A stretch of 9,986 nt of DNA from Patescibacteria group bacterium. Lineage in GTDB: Bacteria; Patescibacteriota; Microgenomatia; UBA10105; UBA927. The stretch spans positions 1 to 9,986 of the forward strand of contig DPYI01000037.1 in NCBI GenBank assembly GCA_003545435.1. The letters are read 5' to 3'. The position numbers and the translations under genes are program-made. Positions 1 to 6,291 of this stretch are shown piece after piece (position 1 is the stretch's first letter; each line of letters begins with the position of its first letter). Under the pieces are notes generated by a model. That model searched no databases and had not been told where the DNA came from. It worked only from the letters and a program-made list of their open reading frames with translations.

Positions 1-2
1 GC

Positions 3-1271
3 GGGCAAAGAGAAACGATTGATTCTTCTTTAAAACTTCTTGAACAGTCACAGAGGATAATAAGCGTCACAATCCCTGTTGAAATGGATAACGGATACGT
101 ACGGATTTTTCAAGGCTATCGAGTACAGCACAACAACTTTCTAGGCCCCTACAAAGGCGGAATACGGTTCCATCCTCACGTGTCTCTGGATGAAGTCAAA
201 GCGCTTTCTTTCTGGATGATGATAAAGTGTGCGGTTGCGGATCTTCCTATGGGGGGCGGGAAGGGCGGGGTGATTGTGGATCCGAAAACGCTCTCCGAAG
301 GAGAATTGGAGAGATTAAGCAGGGGGTATGTGCGGGCGATTGCAGATTGCATCGGGCCTGATAAGGATGTACCGGCGCCGGATGTGAATACCAATGGGAT
401 TATCATGGGGTGGATGGTAGATGAATACATCAGAATTCAGAATTCAGAATTCAGAATTCAGAATGAAAAGGAAAAGAAAAAGGAATACTTATCATCAACC
501 TTTACCGGAAAGCTCATCAAAGACGGAGGAAGCGAAGGGAGGGATGAGGCGACGGGGTTGGGGGGGCTGTATGTTTTGCGAGCAATACTTGCAAAACAAC
601 AATTCAGAATTCAGAATTCAGAATTTAGAATGAAAAAACCATTGACGGTTGCGGTGCAGGGTTTCGGGAACGTTGGATATAACATAGCCAAATTTCTTCA
701 TGACAACAACTTTACGATTATTGCGGTGTCGGACAGCAAAGGCGGGGTGTATGTACCTGAAGGGTTGGATCCTGTTCAAACACTAGCCTGCAAGAAGAAA
801 ACCGGAAATCTCGCCGGATGTTATTGCAAAGGATCGGTGTGTGACGTGCGGTACGGGAAGCCGATTACGAACGAAGCGCTGCTGGAGCTTCCTGTGGATA
901 TCCTGGTTCCTTCGGCCCTGGAAAGCGTGATCACCAAAGACAATGCGCAAAAAATAAAGGCGAAGATTATTCTTGAAATGGCCAACGGCCCCACGACTCC
1001 GGAAGCGGATGAGATTCTTTTTGCGCGCGGTATACCGGTCATCCCTGATATTTTGAGCAACTCCGGAGGGGTCACGGTTTCCTGTTTTGAGTGGGAGCAG
1101 AATAGGAAGGGAGAACATTGGAGCAAGGAAAAAGTAAATGGAAAATTGAAAATGAAAATGGAAAAAGCAACAAGTGATGTGTTGGATACCTCGCAGAAGC
1201 TCGGTACCAGCCTTCGGACCGCTGCGTTTGTGGTAGCACTTCAAAGAATATTGAAGAAAATCCAAGTATAG
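3..1271 (+). CDS. gdhA: Glu/Leu/Phe/Val dehydrogenase (glutamate dehydrogenase family), 5'-truncated by the window edge
   Basis: This enzyme family oxidatively deaminates glutamate (or a branched or aromatic amino acid) to the 2-oxoacid with NAD(P), in the cytoplasm. The frame is open from position 3 with no stop, so the ATG at 84 is internal: family-typical sequence (SVTIPVEMDNG) spans it and the true start lies to the left. Visible signatures are YKGGIRFHP (substrate domain), PMGGGKGG with the active-site Lys, PAPDVNTNG with the catalytic Asp, TGKL, the Rossmann motif GFGNVG followed by AVSDS, LVPSALE, and GGVTVSCFEWEQN near the end. Two stretches rich in RIQNSEF, encoded by heptanucleotide repeats, interrupt family sequence: one between DEY and the TGK motif, one just before the Rossmann strand. 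Both stay in frame and fall in probable surface loops, so the enzyme may still work. Substrate (Glu or Leu/Phe/Val) and cofactor cannot be fixed from this. Confidence 0.93.
   Translation, partial: GQRETIDSSLKLLEQSQRIISVTIPVEMDNGYVRIFQGYRVQHNNFLGPYKGGIRFHPHVSLDEVKALSFWMMIKCAVADLPMGGGKGGVIVDPKTLSEGELERLSRGYVRAIADCIGPDKDVPAPDVNTNGIIMGWMVDEYIRIQNSEFRIQNEKEKKKEYLSSTFTGKLIKDGGSEGRDEATGLGGLYVLRAILAKQQFRIQNSEFRMKKPLTVAVQGFGNVGYNIAKFLHDNNFTIIAVSDSKGGVYVPEGLDPVQTLACKKKTGNLAGCYCKGSVCDVRYGKPITNEALLELPVDILVPSALESVITKDNAQKIKAKIILEMANGPTTPEADEILFARGIPVIPDILSNSGGVTVSCFEWEQNRKGEHWSKEKVNGKLKMKMEKATSDVLDTSQKLGTSLRTAAFVVALQRILKKIQV
431..464 (+). repeat. (CAGAATT)n heptanucleotide array inside gdhA
   Basis: Four complete CAGAATT units plus a partial CAGAAT, followed by GAAAAG. 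Three units are 21 nt, that is, seven residues, so every forward frame reads a rotation of Q-N-S-E-F-R-I with no stop. The reverse strand would meet TGA. It lengthens the loop before the TGK motif of the dehydrogenase. Confidence 0.95.
601..631 (+). repeat. second (CAGAATT)n array inside gdhA
   Basis: AATT, three CAGAATT units, then TAGAAT and GAAAAAA. Same repeat, same orientation and same right-hand junction (AGAATGAAAA) as the array at 431-464. It replaces the linker just before the nucleotide-binding domain. Confidence 0.93.
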
Positions 1272-1295
1272 CTTTTTTGTGTACACAGTATGGTG

Positions 1296-1301
1296 TATGA
1301 T
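1296..1301 (+). promoter_or_regulatory. -10 box of a leaderless-type promoter for the 1310 gene
   Basis: TATGAT lies 8 nt before the ATG at 1310, which puts the expected transcription start at or next to the start codon. The only -35 candidate is a weak T-rich stretch around 1273-1279. No Shine-Dalgarno sequence precedes the ATG. Confidence 0.5.
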
Positions 1302-1309
1302 AAAACCAC

Positions 1310-2647
1310 ATGGCGTCTCCATCAGTTGCTCAATCAGCGAAAACCAAGAACGTTCCAATTGAGCCCAGCCAGATGATACCTCCGAAACAACCATTTCCGG
1401 TATGGGTCATTTTTCTTCTCCTTTTTCTTGTATCCATCATTGTGGGAATGGGGACATACATCGGATTTCAGCAGGGGATGTTTCGGAAAAAAACCACGAT
1501 TGTCACTCCGACGAATTCGCCAACACCGATATCTACTACCATGATAACTCCGGGGGCGGATTGGAAAACGTTCCGCGATGAGAAAGCAGGATTGACCCTG
1601 AAATATCCTCCAACAGTTTTGCTCAATGGTGACGGAAAAGGTAGAGCGCAGCCGATCCTTTCCGTTTCTGTTGAATCAGTAGACAGTATCCCCGAAGAAC
1701 TCCCCCTTAGTAAGGGGCGAAAGGAGGCTTTAGCTGATAAGGAAGCTTTAGAAAAAGGTGTTGCCCAAACAATCGGTGATTTTGCAGCCTCGGATGCCTT
1801 GGTGCGTATCGGCAACACGTATAACGGACGTTTAACGAGCACGCTATCCCGATTTGAGGTGTGCAGTGTTATTTTTTCCCGATCGCTCGTTTTTTACCCG
1901 GATACTTATCGGGTTATTATTGGTTTAAGCGGGAACAATGAACACATCATGTCGGACATGCCGGAGTTTTTTACGACTGACACGGCAAATTGCTCTGATC
2001 AAAACGTATGGAATCGGGATATGATGGGAACGTTTATCCCAACTCTTGCCAAAGGTCAGGGGAAAGGAGCAGGGCAGGAGTGGTACGATACGTTTACGGC
2101 AATTGTCAAAACAATTACGTTGAACTCGCCAATACAGAATACCGCTTCAAGTTCACCAAGCACTACGCCATCCTCTCTGTGTGAAGTGTCCGACAGCGCA
2201 TTTTGCAATGCATTAACGGATATTAAAAGTGCAATGGAAGGAAAGAATTACACCGGAATTAACACATACGAGACCATAACCAGCGTTATCTGTGATCCCG
2301 AAGGTATGGCTATTGCCATCTGTGAGGGTTCAGCCAAAGGGGTCGTAAAAGAAGGCTACAGCATGGGGTATAACCAAAGCGAGGGGACTATACAGACCAA
2401 AGATCAGCATCTTGCATCGATTGCTTCCTATGTTACCCAGAATGGGCCCTTTATCTATAAAGGAAGCTTGCAGTCAGGGGATAAAGGTATGATTGTGTCC
2501 CTGACCGCAGATGCCTCAAAGTTGTTTGTTTTATATATGAAGCGCATTGACAGCTCCTGGCGTATTACGACGGTCCTGGTTGGGGGCGCGTGGGGAGATG
2601 AGGAGTTCATTAACCTCAAACCAACACTTCTTGATAGAGTGCAGTAG
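1310..2647 (+). CDS. Membrane-anchored extracytoplasmic protein of unknown function
   Basis: 445 residues, function not recognised. Residues 1-28 are a polar, Pro-rich cytoplasmic tail. Residues about 29-51 are one strongly hydrophobic membrane helix (VWVIFLLLFLVSIIVG), so topology is probably N-in with the rest outside. A Thr/Pro/Ser-rich linker (TPTNSPTPISTT) follows at about 65-78. The first domain (about 85-275) opens with a KTFRDEKAGLTLKYPP-type segment, a style common in anchored Patescibacteria proteins. A second Ser/Thr/Pro linker (about 278-288) leads to a C-terminal domain with several Cys (CEVSDSAFC, VICDPEG, AICEG) that could form disulfides. It starts 38 nt after gdhA with its own -10 box 8 nt before ATG, and a strong terminator follows, so it appears to be a single-gene unit. 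Attachment or binding at the surface is possible but not shown. Confidence 0.85.
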   Translation: MASPSVAQSAKTKNVPIEPSQMIPPKQPFPVWVIFLLLFLVSIIVGMGTYIGFQQGMFRKKTTIVTPTNSPTPISTTMITPGADWKTFRDEKAGLTLKYPPTVLLNGDGKGRAQPILSVSVESVDSIPEELPLSKGRKEALADKEALEKGVAQTIGDFAASDALVRIGNTYNGRLTSTLSRFEVCSVIFSRSLVFYPDTYRVIIGLSGNNEHIMSDMPEFFTTDTANCSDQNVWNRDMMGTFIPTLAKGQGKGAGQEWYDTFTAIVKTITLNSPIQNTASSSPSTTPSSLCEVSDSAFCNALTDIKSAMEGKNYTGINTYETITSVICDPEGMAIAICEGSAKGVVKEGYSMGYNQSEGTIQTKDQHLASIASYVTQNGPFIYKGSLQSGDKGMIVSLTADASKLFVLYMKRIDSSWRITTVLVGGAWGDEEFINLKPTLLDRVQ

Positions 2648-2651
2648 AATT

Positions 2652-2689
2652 AGCTTCACAAGGCCTGTCCTTGTGAAGCTGGATTTTTT
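2652..2689 (+). terminator. Intrinsic terminator after the membrane-anchored protein
   Basis: Perfect 12-bp stem (AGCTTCACAAGG with CCTTGTGAAGCT), 5-nt loop, then GGA and six T. It lies 4 nt after the stop codon. The arms begin with the same TTAGCTTC word as the palindrome at 4842-4888. Confidence 0.88.
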
Positions 2690-2702
2690 CCATAGCCCAT
2701 AG

Positions 2703-2729
2703 TTGACAAATCTCTCTCTCTTTTATAAT
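2703..2729 (+). promoter_or_regulatory. TC-repeat promoter P1, 15-bp spacer
   Basis: Perfect TTGACA (2703-2708) and perfect TATAAT (2724-2729) separated by AA, five TC units and TTT, 15 bp in all. It is preceded by CCATAG, as at P3. It drives the gene at 2761, which has a strong AGGAGGGG site. Two further copies with different TC counts are at 5111 and 6323. A 15-bp spacer is shorter than the sigma-70 optimum of 17. Confidence 0.8.
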
Positions 2730-2760
2730 TCCTCTTTAATAGATAAAAAAAGGAGGGGAT

Positions 2761-3156
2761 ATGGGAGGAAAGAAAAAAGAAATTCAAGAAAATGGCAATA
2801 TGCCGGATCTCGGAGTTAACTGGACTGCCATACGGGCGCTGGAACACAATATTGATCCTCAGCAAGAAGGGGAAAGCAATGCCGATTTCCGCCTGCGGGT
2901 TTCCGGAGAGCTTCGAGGGAAAAGACGTATTATTGAAGCACATGAAGCATATCAGAACGCACTCTTCGATTCCGGTAATGAGATGCTGGAATACGGTCTT
3001 TTGGGCGCAGTTTCTCAATTGCTTGGCGGGGAACAATATTCACGAGATCCTGTTGAACAGGTCGGCGATGATATTACAGTAGGCATATTTTCACAAGCGC
3101 CGCAACATAAAGACCCCTTTGCCGCCATTCTTCTTCTTTCTTTAATGGGTAAGTAA
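2761..3156 (+). CDS. Orphan protein behind TC-repeat promoter P1
   Basis: 131 residues, not recognised. The start is fixed by AGGAGGGG three bases before ATG. It has a basic N-terminus (MGGKKKEIQ), a soluble, charged middle with helical tendency (about 40-90, including ADFRLRVSGELRGKRRIIEAHEAYQNAL) and a short hydrophobic tail (FAAILLLSLMGK). It stands alone: a terminator lies upstream and a separate promoter for vapBC downstream. It shares promoter type, but no evident protein similarity, with the genes at 5173 and 6393. Confidence 0.75.
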   Translation: MGGKKKEIQENGNMPDLGVNWTAIRALEHNIDPQQEGESNADFRLRVSGELRGKRRIIEAHEAYQNALFDSGNEMLEYGLLGAVSQLLGGEQYSRDPVEQVGDDITVGIFSQAPQHKDPFAAILLLSLMGK

Positions 3157-3198
3157 GAAGATACAGCTACAGCCTTTGTTTTACTGGATTTTTTCCTC

Positions 3199-3227
3199 TT
3201 GACAACATACGACATACAACATACAAT
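3199..3227 (+). promoter_or_regulatory. vapBC-like promoter with heptad direct repeats
   Basis: TTGACA (3199-3204), 17 bp, TACAAT (3222-3227). The ATG at 3236 is 8 nt further on with no Shine-Dalgarno site, so a leaderless mRNA is expected. The spacer and the first part of the -10 are filled by three ACATAC words at 3205, 3212 and 3219, exactly 7 bp apart. This is a plausible operator for autorepression by the RHH antitoxin. Confidence 0.75.
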
Positions 3228-3235
3228 TATCTTGT

Positions 3236-3469
3236 ATGATACGGACACAGGTCTATTTACCGGATGAGCTGCATCATCAATTGGTCTTTGCGGCTCAGCA
3301 AAGAGGGGTGCGGTATGCCGAATTGATCCGTGAAGGCGTTGCGCGTGTCCTTTCGAATGACCAATACAGCCCTGACAAAAAAGCAAAAAAAATGAGCTTC
3401 ATAGGTGCAGGGGCAAAAGGGGGAGATGCAAAACTTTCTTCGCACATTGATGCAATCATATATGAATAA
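3236..3469 (+). CDS. Ribbon-helix-helix antitoxin (VapB-type)
   Basis: 77 residues. The N-terminus IRTQVYLPDELHHQLV followed by AAQQRGVRYAELIREGVARVL is the ribbon-helix-helix pattern: a DNA-binding beta strand, then two helices with the G-V turn (residues 2-40). The C-terminal tail ends with DAKLSSHIDAIIYE, the pattern by which this antitoxin class wraps its PIN toxin. The gene overlaps the toxin start by 8 nt (ATGAATAA), so the two are likely translationally coupled. Expected role: neutralise the toxin and repress the promoter, probably at the three 7-bp-spaced ACATAC repeats immediately upstream. The ATG at 3236 is the only sensible start, 8 nt after the -10 box. Confidence 0.85.
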   Translation: MIRTQVYLPDELHHQLVFAAQQRGVRYAELIREGVARVLSNDQYSPDKKAKKMSFIGAGAKGGDAKLSSHIDAIIYE

Positions 3470-3890
3470 GCCGCTGCGTTTTTTGATGGATTCTGATTTT
3501 CTGATTGCTCTATATAAGCCGGATGACGGTAATCATGAAAAGGCAAAATCCATATTTACCCGCCTTATGGAAATGGACGTTTCAGTATGTCTTTCATCTG
3601 TTGTGCTTGCAGAATCGACAACTGTCATAAGTTATAAACTCGGCATGCCCGAAGCGAAGCGGTTTTACACAATGGTCCGGGACATGGCAGACGGAATTGT
3701 TTTTGTTGATGAAAAAGCATCAGAGCGGGGTTGGCGCGTATTTTTTTCTCAAAAAAAGAAAGGCACATCGTATGTGGATTGCGTCAACATCGCGCTTGCA
3801 GAGCTTTATGCATTTGCCGGCATTCTTTCTTTTGATACGTTTTATCCGTCGGCATTCCGGCGATACATGGAAGATGCACGGAAAATTTGA
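3462..3890 (+). CDS. PIN-domain ribonuclease toxin (VapC-type)
   Basis: 142 residues from the ATG at 3462. Upstream in-frame ATGs (3405 and others) exist, but the PIN fold begins right after MNKP and the 8-nt overlap with the antitoxin is typical. Four acidic PIN positions are visible: the first Asp in FLMDSDFLIALY, Glu in SSVVLAESTT, Asp in TSYVDCVNIALAEL and Asp in ILSFDTFYP. These would bind Mg or Mn for RNA cleavage. Family members usually cut tRNA or rRNA at single sites; the target here is unknown. The TGA stop lies inside the -35 box of the next promoter, so gene packing is very tight. Confidence 0.85.
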   Translation: MNKPLRFLMDSDFLIALYKPDDGNHEKAKSIFTRLMEMDVSVCLSSVVLAESTTVISYKLGMPEAKRFYTMVRDMADGIVFVDEKASERGWRVFFSQKKKGTSYVDCVNIALAELYAFAGILSFDTFYPSAFRRYMEDARKI

Positions 3891-3916
3891 CAAATGCAGG
3901 AATAGTCGCGTAAAAT
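3887..3916 (+). promoter_or_regulatory. Promoter of the coiled-coil gene
   Basis: TTGACA (3887-3892) overlapping the toxin stop codon, 18-bp spacer, TAAAAT (3911-3916). ATG follows 11 nt later without a Shine-Dalgarno site, so the mRNA should have at most a few untranslated bases. Confidence 0.75.
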
Positions 3917-3927
3917 AGCCCTAACTT

Positions 3928-4845
3928 ATGCCGCGGACACGAAAAGACCCAACGGTTTCAGAAAAAAATACCAAGACGGATATCCTTTCTGCGTACCATG
4001 CGCTCCTGTCGGAAATCAATGCAGGATCCGATGAACCGTTCCATACTCCGGAAGAAGATGCGGTGATTGACACAGCAACGAAAGAAACCGTCGAAAAGCT
4101 GACGTCGGATTTATCCAACCTCAAACTAACCCTTAATAAAACCATTACCGATTTGACAGAACGGTTGACCGGTGAGGCGGAACGTTTTGCGACGATCCAA
4201 AGAGCGATAGATATCGCTCAAAAAGATGTGTTACATATTCAGAAGATAAAGATTACCGCAGTGACACTCCAGCGGATGATAGAGCTTCAAAAAGAGAAAG
4301 AAGCATTGTTTGAAAAAGAGATGGCGGAAAAACAAAGGACATGGGACGAAGAACAGCGGATCTATGAGGAATCAGCAAAACGCGGCCGGACGCGGGGAGA
4401 AGAGGAATACCGGTATGAGCAGGAGCTTTTGAAAAAACGGGACGCGGACGAGCGGACAGAGGAAAAACTGGAACGGGAACGGCAGAATGCCCAGGAAAAA
4501 GAGGCAAAAATGCAGATGATAAAAGAATTGGAGGATCTGCGTAAAAAAACCGTCGGGTTTCCGGTTGAGACAGAAAAAGCGGTGAAAGAAGCTGTCGGCA
4601 AAGCATTAACGGAAACAAGAAAAGATTTTGAAACAGAAAAGCAGTTTACTGCGTCCCAGCATGAGTCAGGGATGACGGTTGCCAAACTGAAAATCGATAC
4701 ATTGGAACAAACCGTAAAATCGCAATTAGCGGAAATTACCAGACTCCGAACTCAGTTTGAGGAAGCCACGCGCCAGGTCAAAGACATCGCAGTGGCGGTG
4801 ATTGAAGGCAAAAAAGAACCGGCTCCCCAAAAGACTGCAAATTAG
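3928..4845 (+). CDS. Long coiled-coil protein of unknown function
   Basis: 305 residues, no enzyme motif, signal peptide or membrane helix seen. Residues about 45-125 and 125-285 are almost wholly charged helix with heptad-like spacing (KETVEKLTSDLSNLKLTLNK, then very Glu/Lys/Arg-rich sequence, then SQLAEITRLRTQFEEATRQV). A break occurs near 205-215 (KKTVGFPVETEK). The C-terminus ends Lys/Pro-rich (KKEPAPQKTAN). This is an intracellular structural or scaffold-like rod; a role beyond that cannot be read. It has its own promoter overlapping the end of the toxin gene. The stop codon lies inside the left arm of the palindrome at 4842-4888. Confidence 0.8.
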   Translation: MPRTRKDPTVSEKNTKTDILSAYHALLSEINAGSDEPFHTPEEDAVIDTATKETVEKLTSDLSNLKLTLNKTITDLTERLTGEAERFATIQRAIDIAQKDVLHIQKIKITAVTLQRMIELQKEKEALFEKEMAEKQRTWDEEQRIYEESAKRGRTRGEEEYRYEQELLKKRDADERTEEKLERERQNAQEKEAKMQMIKELEDLRKKTVGFPVETEKAVKEAVGKALTETRKDFETEKQFTASQHESGMTVAKLKIDTLEQTVKSQLAEITRLRTQFEEATRQVKDIAVAVIEGKKEPAPQKTAN

Positions 4846-4888
4846 CTTCGTGAGTCCGTCGGCTGGCGGACGGGCCGTGTGAAGCTAA
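4842..4888. repeat. Nested palindrome at the end of the coiled-coil gene
   Basis: Outer arms TTAGCTTC and GAAGCTAA enclose an inner hairpin GTCCGTC / GGCGGAC with loop GGCT. The outer arm matches the terminator arm at 2652, and the inner part belongs to the TCCGCC/GGCGGA palindrome family seen repeatedly in the window. A-run, not T-run, follows on the plus strand, so it is not a standard rightward terminator. Confidence 0.75.
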
Positions 4889-4934
4889 AAAAACCTAAGA
4901 GGTTTATCCGTGATATGTATCCGTAATACCATAT

Positions 4935-4979
4935 TTTGACAAAATGGTGCTTAAGCACCAAAAAGTCAAGGAGCCCTTT
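4935..4979 (+). terminator. Palindrome plus T-run, possible terminator
   Basis: TTGAC, AAAA, then the perfect 16-bp palindrome TGGTGCTTAAGCACCA, AAAA, GTCAA, GGAGCCC and six T. The distance between stem and T-run weakens the terminator reading. It is the first T-run candidate after the coiled-coil gene. Confidence 0.4.
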
Positions 4980-4987
4980 TTTCAATC

Positions 4988-5019
4988 TTAGTGTAAATCA
5001 ATCGATTCATTTACACTAA
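4988..5019. repeat. 32-bp palindrome in the 4846-5172 non-coding stretch
   Basis: TTAGTGTAAAT and ATTTACACTAA are a perfect 11-bp inverted repeat around AATCGATT, itself palindromic, with a single C/C mismatch on each side. It could be a protein-binding operator or a cruciform. No T-run follows. The rest of 4846-5172 holds the two palindromes before it and the P2 cassette; no gene is seen. Confidence 0.7.
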
Positions 5020-5038
5020 ACCCTGGAGCCGGCCGGAT

Positions 5039-5204
5039 GCGCCGGAAGCCTTTTGAAGGTATCCCATAGGCGTATTGTGTCACGAATAATTGTAACGGAA
5101 CTAGGCATAGTTGACAAATCTCTCTCTTATAATCCCTCGTATTATTATAGCCTCTATATACAAGGAGGGATTATGTTGGGGAAATTAAAGGAATTCCTTG
5201 GCGG
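5039..5204 (+). repeat. Promoter/start cassette, copy A
   Basis: Copy A of a duplicated segment. Positions 5039-5069 match 6292-6322 at 29 of 31 bases (GCGCCGGAA, CCTTT, GAAGGTATCCCATAG). The TC-repeat promoter, the GTATTATT leader, the purine-rich ribosome site and the first codons (GAAATTAAAGGAATT) also match copy B. A 41-bp segment (5070-5110) is present only in copy A, bounded by CATAG on both sides. Confidence 0.8.
5111..5133 (+). promoter_or_regulatory. TC-repeat promoter P2, 11-bp spacer
   Basis: Perfect TTGACA (5111-5116) and TATAAT (5128-5133) with AA, four TC units and T between them: only 11 bp, far below what sigma-70 polymerase accepts. In this form the promoter is predicted inactive unless slippage adds TC units or another element is used. 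Confidence 0.7.
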
Positions 5205-5487
5205 GTGTGGGCAGAAAGGCAAAGAGCCCATTGAAACCATTCTACAAGATTCACAATTGATCGTGGAAGAAATAATTAAAATTTCGCGTGATGCTTATGC
5301 ATCAAGCGTTGCCGAGAGAGAAAGATATATGAAGGCAACCGCACGACTCGGGGTTGCAGATAAGATTATTCCTTTACCTGGAGTCTCAGAGTGGGGAAAT
5401 GTTGGGACTAAAATTTTACTTAACGAAAGCGAGAGGGCTGACTTTTTTAAGGAAGTCTGTGCAATTGAAGATGAAGAAGGGGTGTAG
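5173..5487 (+). CDS. Orphan protein behind TC-repeat promoter P2
   Basis: 104 residues, not recognised. The ATG at 5173 is chosen because GGAGGG lies just upstream and the start aligns with that of the 6393 gene; the frame is open further left (to 5053) across the promoter, which is not plausible coding. N-terminus MLGKLKEFLG is amphipathic and matches MLVKLKELFS of 6393; the rest differs. The middle is predicted helical (PIETILQDSQLIVEEIIKIS), followed by a Gly/Pro-containing segment (IIPLPGVSEWGNVG) and an acidic end (CAIEDEEGV). No membrane segment. The function is unknown; the promoter type suggests switchable expression. Confidence 0.7.
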   Translation: MLGKLKEFLGGCGQKGKEPIETILQDSQLIVEEIIKISRDAYASSVAERERYMKATARLGVADKIIPLPGVSEWGNVGTKILLNESERADFFKEVCAIEDEEGV

Positions 5488-5518
5488 TTTTTTACTCCTT
5501 TACATATTTACACACCTT

Positions 5519-5570
5519 GATGCTTTGATATACCCTTCACAATCTGAATTGTTACGGGTATACCAGCATC
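5519..5570. repeat. Long interrupted hairpin downstream of the 5173 gene
   Basis: GATGC/GCATC, TATACCC/GGGTATA and ACAAT/ATTGT form three collinear paired blocks around a 4-nt loop, with small internal loops. A T-rich stretch (CTTCTTTTTT) follows. It could be a terminator, an mRNA-end stabiliser or a small RNA. The remaining bases of 5488-5729 show nothing else except a weak ACTCC/GGAGT hairpin with T-run at 5645-5673. Confidence 0.65.
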
Positions 5571-5691
5571 ACGGCTTCTTTTTTGAAAAAAAAGGTCTAC
5601 ACGTCTCCCGGCTTTTTGTTTTCTTATCAGGGGAAGGGTAGCGACTCCATCAGTTTTTTAACCGGAGTTTTTTAGATTAGAAGACGAAAGG

Positions 5692-5720
5692 TTGCGCGAT
5701 TTCCGGAGATGCAGTATAGT
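5692..5720 (+). promoter_or_regulatory. hicBA promoter, leaderless type
   Basis: TTGCGC (5692-5697), exactly 17 bp, TATAGT (5715-5720), then ATG 9 nt on. This favours the ATG at 5730 over the one at 5709, which lies inside the promoter. CCGGAGTTTTT occurs here at 5662 and again directly before hicA at 6015. Confidence 0.65.
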
Positions 5721-5729
5721 AGGAACACT

Positions 5730-6011
5730 ATGAAACGATCTGCATCCGTATCCGTATATGAATATCACGTCCCGATTTCCGTTACCTCTCTTTCCGATGG
5801 CGGTTTTCTCGCTCGGTGTACAAAACTTCAGGGGTGTTTAGCAGAAGGAGCATCTCTCTCCGATGCGGTATCAAATTGTTTGAATGTGGCAAAACATTTA
5901 ATTGATCTCCGGCGGGAAGAAGGGATGACAATACCGCTTTCAAAAAAAGCGTATACCGGCAGTATGCGTACTTTTGTATTTTCTCTTCCGCTTCCGTACC
6001 AATTTTCCTGA
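5730..6011 (+). CDS. hicB: HicB-family antitoxin
   Basis: 93 residues from the ATG at 5730. The partial RNase-H-like HicB fold is visible as EYHVPISVTSLSDGGFLARCTKLQGCLAEGASLSDAVSNCLNVAKHLID: two strands, the GC-x-AEG turn and a following helix, which match the family pattern of a P-x-L-x-GC-x-(A/T)-x-G motif. The C-terminus (about 65-93) is short, and no helix-turn-helix or RHH domain is evident, so DNA binding may be absent or weak. The gene comes before the toxin, the reverse of the E. coli hicAB order but common for reversed hicBA pairs. Spacing to hicA is 14 nt, so they form one operon. Confidence 0.82.
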   Translation: MKRSASVSVYEYHVPISVTSLSDGGFLARCTKLQGCLAEGASLSDAVSNCLNVAKHLIDLRREEGMTIPLSKKAYTGSMRTFVFSLPLPYQFS

Positions 6012-6025
6012 AATCCGGAGTTTTT

Positions 6026-6253
6026 ATGCCGAAACAGCCAGTTCTTACATTTCGTGAACTGGTGCATATACTGAAAGCACATGGTTTTCTTTTTCGCCGG
6101 CAGGCAAAAGGAAGTCATGAAATCTGGTTTTGTCCGCAATCACAACGGTTTGTCACTATTCCTCATCATAGCGGGAAGACGATAAAAAAGGGCACACTTC
6201 ACGCTATCATGAAAGACTCGGGGCTTTCGAAGGATGTATTTAGAGGAAGATAA
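6026..6253 (+). CDS. hicA: HicA-family mRNA interferase toxin
   Basis: 75 residues, typical family length. The double-stranded-RNA-binding-like HicA fold is clear: ELVHILKAHGFLFRRQAKGSHEIW with the catalytic His of the GSH motif (about residue 32), then FVTIPHHSGKTIKKGTLHAIMKDSGLS, which carries the family IP-x-H and KKGTL-x-x-I signatures. It should cleave mRNA during translation when free of HicB. CGGAG lies about 5 nt before ATG, so unlike hicB it has a ribosome site. The last residues are basic (DVFRGR). Confidence 0.9.
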   Translation: MPKQPVLTFRELVHILKAHGFLFRRQAKGSHEIWFCPQSQRFVTIPHHSGKTIKKGTLHAIMKDSGLSKDVFRGR

Positions 6254-6291
6254 AGATGTAATAGATAGTAAATTGAAAATGTCCTCCGGGC

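Noticed and set aside
84..86. ATG at 84 as the start of the dehydrogenase
   Set aside because: Family-typical sequence continues upstream in frame to the window edge, so this Met is internal.
431..631. CRISPR-like array from the regular CAGAATT repeats
   Set aside because: The units are 7 bp with no spacers and lie in frame inside a conserved enzyme gene.
1138..1166. A third simple-repeat insertion (GAAAAT words) in the dehydrogenase
   Set aside because: The encoded EKVNGKLKMKMEKA fits the normal Lys/Glu-rich helix of the family at this point, so no insertion is needed to explain it.
4842..4888. Intrinsic terminator for the coiled-coil gene
   Set aside because: The stem is followed by an A-run on the plus strand, and on the minus strand the T-run comes before the stem.
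5131..5172. Perfect inverted repeat AATCCCTC/GAGGGATT hiding the ribosome site of the 5173 gene
   Set aside because: The left arm overlaps the -10 box and discriminator, so it lies upstream of the expected transcription start and would not be in the mRNA.
5354..5641. 95-codon plus-strand frame overlapping the end of the 5173 gene
   Set aside because: It lies in another frame of the better-supported gene, has no ribosome site and crosses the hairpin at 5519-5570.
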